DNA of 8,480 nucleotides from positions 1 to 8,480 of the forward strand of contig JAFDGP010000099.1 in the NCBI GenBank assembly GCA_019309245.1, read 5' to 3'. The notes beneath the pieces were generated by a model. The model saw only the letters and a list, made by a program, of their open reading frames with translations. It had not been told where the DNA came from and searched no databases. Position 1 is the stretch's first letter. Each line of letters starts with the position of its first letter. A program made the translations under genes and the position numbers. The DNA comes from Deltaproteobacteria bacterium. Its GTDB lineage: Bacteria; Desulfobacterota; Desulfobacteria; Desulfobacterales; C00003060. Shown piece by piece: positions 5,572 through 8,480 of the stretch.

Positions 5572-6741
5572 ATGGGATTCAGCTTTGTGGAGCACGAGAA
5601 ATCGGCCAAGATCAAGGTTATCGGGGTAGGGGGGGCCGGCGGGAACGCCGTCAATAACATGATTGAATCCCGGTTGCGTGGGGTCAAGTTCATGGCGGCG
5701 AACACCGATGCCCAGGCGCTCGAGGTCTCCAGGGCACCGATTAAGATTCAAATGGGAGAACGGCTTACCGAGGGGCTTGGGGCCGGGGCGAATCCGGAAA
5801 TCGGCCGTCAGGCAGCCATGGAAAACATCGATGCCATCCGCAGCGCGGTCAGTGACAGCCATATGGTCTTCATTACCGCGGGGCTGGGCGGTGGCACCGG
5901 CACAGGGGCGGCGCCGGTAATCGCGGAGGTCAGCAAAGAGGCGGGCTCTCTCACCGTCGCGGTCGTGACCACGCCGTTTAGTTTTGAGGGCCGCAGGCGC
6001 ATGGAACAGGCCAACCAAGGGCTCAAGGCGCTCAAGGATGTGGTGGACACGGTGATCACCATCCCAAACGACAGGTTACGGGGCCTGGCTTCCAGGAACG
6101 CGACCATGCTGGAAATGTTCAAAAAGGCCGATGAAGTCCTGCTTCATTCCGTCAAAGGCATTACCGATCTGATCATGATGCCGGGTTTGGTCAATCTGGA
6201 CTTTGCCGATGTCAGGACCACCATGTCCAAGGCCGGTATGGCCTTGATGGGAACCGGCATCGGCAGTGGAGAAAACCGGGCGGTGGAGGCCGCGGAAAGG
6301 GCCATTTCGCATCCCCTTCTGGAAGACGTCTCTATCGCAGGAGCGCGTGGTGTATTGATGAATATTACCTGTGGGCCTGATTTGACGATGGCGGAAATGA
6401 CAGATGCCTCCGACCTGATTCACAAAGAGGCCGGTGACGAGGCGGAGATCATATGGGGTACGGTCCTGGATGAAGCGGCCGGTGACGAACTCAGGGTTAC
6501 CGTGATTGCGACGGGGATCCAGTCGGAAGAAGACCGTAAGGCAAATCGATTTTCAGGAAGGGTTCGCGATATCACGCCCGAAGACCTGGCCGCGATCAAG
6601 AACCTGGACAAACCAACCTTTATCCGAAGGGAACAGGCCGTAGGCGAGGGCACCGGCGCCCAGTACCGTGGGTATCGTGGTATCATTCTGGATCAGGACG
6701 ACCTGGATGTGCCCACCTTTATGCGCCGGAAAGCCGATTAA
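5572..6741 (+). CDS. ftsZ: FtsZ, tubulin-like division GTPase
   Basis: FtsZ polymerises with GTP into the cytoplasmic Z ring that organises division. The 389 residues are of standard length. The N-terminal nucleotide domain shows GVGGAGGNAVNNM (18-30), NTD (44-46), the tubulin signature GGGTGTGAA (106-114), TTPFSFEG (133-140) and NDRL (166-169). The T7 synergy loop is NLDFADV (208-214), which completes the GTPase site of the neighbouring subunit. The folded core ends near residue 316, after RVTVIATGI. The tail of about 73 residues contains LDKPTFIRR (345-353) and, at the extreme C-terminus, LDVPTFMRRKAD (378-389); the latter is the conserved peptide that binds FtsA and other partners. Two such motifs in one tail is noteworthy and is listed separately. 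ATG 5572 is chosen because AGGAGGTG ends 6 bases upstream; GTG 5563 would overlap that ribosome site. The ftsA gene is directly upstream, the classical order. Confidence 0.99.
   Translation: MGFSFVEHEKSAKIKVIGVGGAGGNAVNNMIESRLRGVKFMAANTDAQALEVSRAPIKIQMGERLTEGLGAGANPEIGRQAAMENIDAIRSAVSDSHMVFITAGLGGGTGTGAAPVIAEVSKEAGSLTVAVVTTPFSFEGRRRMEQANQGLKALKDVVDTVITIPNDRLRGLASRNATMLEMFKKADEVLLHSVKGITDLIMMPGLVNLDFADVRTTMSKAGMALMGTGIGSGENRAVEAAERAISHPLLEDVSIAGARGVLMNITCGPDLTMAEMTDASDLIHKEAGDEAEIIWGTVLDEAAGDELRVTVIATGIQSEEDRKANRFSGRVRDITPEDLAAIKNLDKPTFIRREQAVGEGTGAQYRGYRGIILDQDDLDVPTFMRRKAD
6604..6729 (+). repeat. Two LDxPTFxRR motifs in the FtsZ C-terminal tail
   Basis: Within ftsZ, bases 6604-6630 encode LDKPTFIRR and bases 6703-6729 encode LDVPTFMRR: seven of nine residues identical, 24 residues apart. 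The second copy is in the normal place of the partner-binding C-terminal peptide. The first sits in what is usually an unstructured, poorly conserved linker. The similarity is at protein level; codons differ between the copies, so this is not a recent DNA duplication. Confidence 0.7.
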
Positions 6742-6823
6742 ATGGCCGCGAGCACAAGCCGAATTTAAGGGGCGAAGGGTTTGAAGCGGTGGACGTGCCG
6801 AATACGGTGAACAAAGGCGGGAT

Positions 6824-8480
6824 ATGTCGCCCGGAACGACAGGAGCACAAAACGGGTTGGAACCTACGGAACGGGGTGTGGTTCGAAAGGATTGGCGGGG
6901 TCGGATCTCCGTCGCCCTTGTCTATCCGAATACCTACAATGTCGGCATGTCCAGCCTCGGGTTCCAGGCCGTCTATGGACTTTTCAATAATTTTGAAGAC
7001 GTCGTCTGTGAGCGTGTCTTTTTGCCCGGAGACGGTGAGGGGCGCCGGAGATTGCGCTCCATCGAATCCAATAGACCCCTGGTCGATTTTGATATTATCG
7101 CTTTTTCCATCTCCTTTGAAAACGATTTCCCCAACCTCCTCACCATGTTGGGGCTGGCTGGCCTCCCTCTGCGGTCTTCAGAGCGACCCCCCCCCACTCC
7201 TCTGGTTATCGCAGGGGGAGTCACCAGCTTGCTTAATCCGGAACCCCTGGCCCCATTTGTAGACTGCTTCCTTATTGGAGAAGCAGAAGCCATTCTTCCC
7301 GCCTTTTTAGAAACCTTCAGGGACGTTCAAAAAAGACAGGACCTGCTTAAGGCCTTGGCCCAGGGCGTGCCCGGAGCGTATGTTCCGTCACTGTACCGGG
7401 TTCGCTATGGGGCCCAGGGAACAATCGAGGCTTTCGAGCCCCAACAGGGGGCCCCGGACCGGGTGAGGCGGGCCTTCATGGAGGACCTAAGCGGCTGGAA
7501 TACCTGCACGACCGTGGTTTCCTCACACACGGCCTTTGACGACACCTATTTGATAGAAGCGGCCCGGGGGTGTCCCTACGGTTGTCGATTCTGCGCGGCC
7601 GGGTTTGTGTATCGTCCACCCCGGTTCAGACCCGCCTCGCAGCTTGAATCGTGCGTGGATAAGGCGGCCGCCTCGGCCTCGCATATCGGTTTGGTGGCCC
7701 CGGATGTTTTTGATACCCCTGGGCTGGAGTCGTTTTGTACGGCAGCCCTGGCGCGAGACCTGGAATTGTCTTTCAGTTCGCTCAGAGCGGATCTTCTCAC
7801 ATCGGATCTTGCGTGCCTCCTGAAAAGAAGCGGGGTCAAGACCATCACGATCGCCCCGGACGCCGGCTCTGAGAAGATGCGCCGCGTGATCAACAAAGGC
7901 ATTTCCGAACAACACGTCCTCGATGCAGTGGATATGGCGGTATCGGCAGGCATTGCCAACATCAAGCTCTACTTTATGGTGGGTTTGCCCGAAGAGACCA
8001 TGGATGACGTGGAGGCGATTGTGTCCCTTTGCAAAAAGGTCCGGCATCGCTTTGTGAAGGCCAGCCGAGCCAAAGCCGCCATCGGTCAAATCAGTGTAAG
8101 CCTCAATGCGTTTGTGCCCAAACCGTTTACGCCGTTTCAATGGGTTGCCCTTGATGACGTGAAGGCGCTGAGAGCCAAGATCAAGCATGTAAAAAACGCT
8201 TTAAGACGCATCGCCAACCTTCGGGTCCACGCAGACCTGCCTAGATGGGCCTTTATTCAGAGCCTGTTTTCCCGTGGAGACAGGCGGGTAGGGCAACTAC
8301 TGCTAAAAGGCTACAAGAACGGATGGAACTGGCCGCAAACCTTCAAGGCTTCCGTGATCAACCCGGACTTTTTTGTCTACAGAAGACGCAGACTCCACGA
8401 AAGGCTTCCGTGGGACTTTATCGACCACGGGATTATCAAAGAGTACCTGGAGCAGGAATTCAAAAAGGCCTTGCGTCAAG
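6824..8480 (+). CDS. B12-binding-type radical SAM protein, TIGR03960-like (3' end outside the window)
   Basis: A continuous frame of 552 codons runs to the window edge without a stop. An N-terminal Rossmann-like domain opens with VALVYPNTYNVGMSSLG (30-46) and includes IAGGVTSLLNPEP (129-141), resembling cobalamin-binding domains, but the DxHxxG cobalt-ligand motif is absent. The radical SAM core has RGCPYGCRFC with Cys250, Cys254 and Cys257 for the 4Fe-4S cluster that cleaves S-adenosylmethionine, then ITIAPDAGS (341-349) and VINKG (354-358). The C-terminal part has FSRGDRR (482-488) and LPWDFID (528-534), which I recall from the TIGR03960 family of B12-binding-type radical SAM proteins, whose substrate I cannot name. 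That family is near 560-600 residues, so little is probably missing. The start ATG 6824 follows a moderate AAGGCGG site; an in-frame TGA at 6782-6784 limits extension. It lies 82 bases after ftsZ with no terminator between, so it is probably cotranscribed. A run of nine C (7187-7195) lies inside the frame, which stays sensible on both sides. Confidence 0.9.
   Translation, partial: MSPGTTGAQNGLEPTERGVVRKDWRGRISVALVYPNTYNVGMSSLGFQAVYGLFNNFEDVVCERVFLPGDGEGRRRLRSIESNRPLVDFDIIAFSISFENDFPNLLTMLGLAGLPLRSSERPPPTPLVIAGGVTSLLNPEPLAPFVDCFLIGEAEAILPAFLETFRDVQKRQDLLKALAQGVPGAYVPSLYRVRYGAQGTIEAFEPQQGAPDRVRRAFMEDLSGWNTCTTVVSSHTAFDDTYLIEAARGCPYGCRFCAAGFVYRPPRFRPASQLESCVDKAAASASHIGLVAPDVFDTPGLESFCTAALARDLELSFSSLRADLLTSDLACLLKRSGVKTITIAPDAGSEKMRRVINKGISEQHVLDAVDMAVSAGIANIKLYFMVGLPEETMDDVEAIVSLCKKVRHRFVKASRAKAAIGQISVSLNAFVPKPFTPFQWVALDDVKALRAKIKHVKNALRRIANLRVHADLPRWAFIQSLFSRGDRRVGQLLLKGYKNGWNWPQTFKASVINPDFFVYRRRRLHERLPWDFIDHGIIKEYLEQEFKKALRQ

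Noticed and set aside
6742..6823. Possible terminator or small gene between ftsZ and the radical SAM gene
   Set aside because: The 82 bases show no stem with a T run, and the only frame from ATG 6742 is 8 codons long.
6789..7262. A 157-codon plus-strand open frame after ftsZ
   Set aside because: It is a different frame over the start of the radical SAM gene. The frame from ATG 6824 carries the conserved motifs; this one gives a Ser/Pro-rich product with no domain.
7523..8188. A 221-codon minus-strand open frame within the radical SAM gene
   Set aside because: It lies opposite the CxxxCxxC motif and conserved core, and the product has no recognisable features.
1..8480. tRNA, rRNA, CRISPR array, riboswitch, insertion sequence or prophage genes
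   Set aside because: Nothing in the non-coding parts resembles these, and the coding parts are accounted for by seven genes with consistent composition.

Overview
This window is most of the distal half of a bacterial division and cell wall (dcw) cluster, all on the + strand: murG (5' end cut off by the window) - murC - murB - ftsQ - ftsA - ftsZ, followed by a radical SAM gene that runs off the 3' edge. The proteins look Gram-negative and most like Desulfobacterota (the former Deltaproteobacteria, such as Desulfobacteraceae-type sulfate reducers). The grounds are the gene order with no ddl between murB and ftsQ, the FtsQ/FtsA/FtsZ set, the style of FtsZ C-terminus, and a TIGR03960-like B12-type radical SAM protein next to ftsZ. 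This placement is inference from sequence style; no search was possible.

Layout. Positions 2-898 carry the C-terminal five-sixths of MurG. Positions 899-1158 are a 260-base non-coding gap, the only large one. It is AT-rich compared with its surroundings and holds a long imperfect inverted repeat built from 8-base CACGAAAA-like units. From 1159 the genes are tightly packed: murC-murB gap of 11 bases, murB-ftsQ overlap of 8, ftsQ-ftsA gap of 2, ftsA-ftsZ gap of 31, ftsZ-radical SAM gap of 82. I see no intrinsic terminator between 1159 and the window end, so murC through the radical SAM gene look like one transcription unit. Strong Shine-Dalgarno sequences precede ftsQ (a TTG start), ftsA (a GTG start) and ftsZ (ATG).

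How the genes work together. MurG makes lipid II at the inner face of the membrane. MurC adds L-Ala to UDP-MurNAc, and MurB supplies that UDP-MurNAc by reducing enolpyruvyl-UDP-GlcNAc. FtsZ polymerises into the division ring, FtsA tethers it to the membrane through a C-terminal amphipathic helix, and FtsQ connects the ring to the septal synthesis machinery through its periplasmic POTRA and beta domains. The radical SAM protein is outside the classical dcw set and its substrate is unknown.

The window is mainly an ordinary, well-conserved housekeeping region and I do not see a convincing undescribed system. The points most worth a second look are the two LDxPTFxRR motifs in the FtsZ tail, the repeat in the murG-murC gap, the unassigned radical SAM gene attached to the division operon, several cysteines in the FtsQ periplasmic domain, and a Cys at the MurB proton-donor position.
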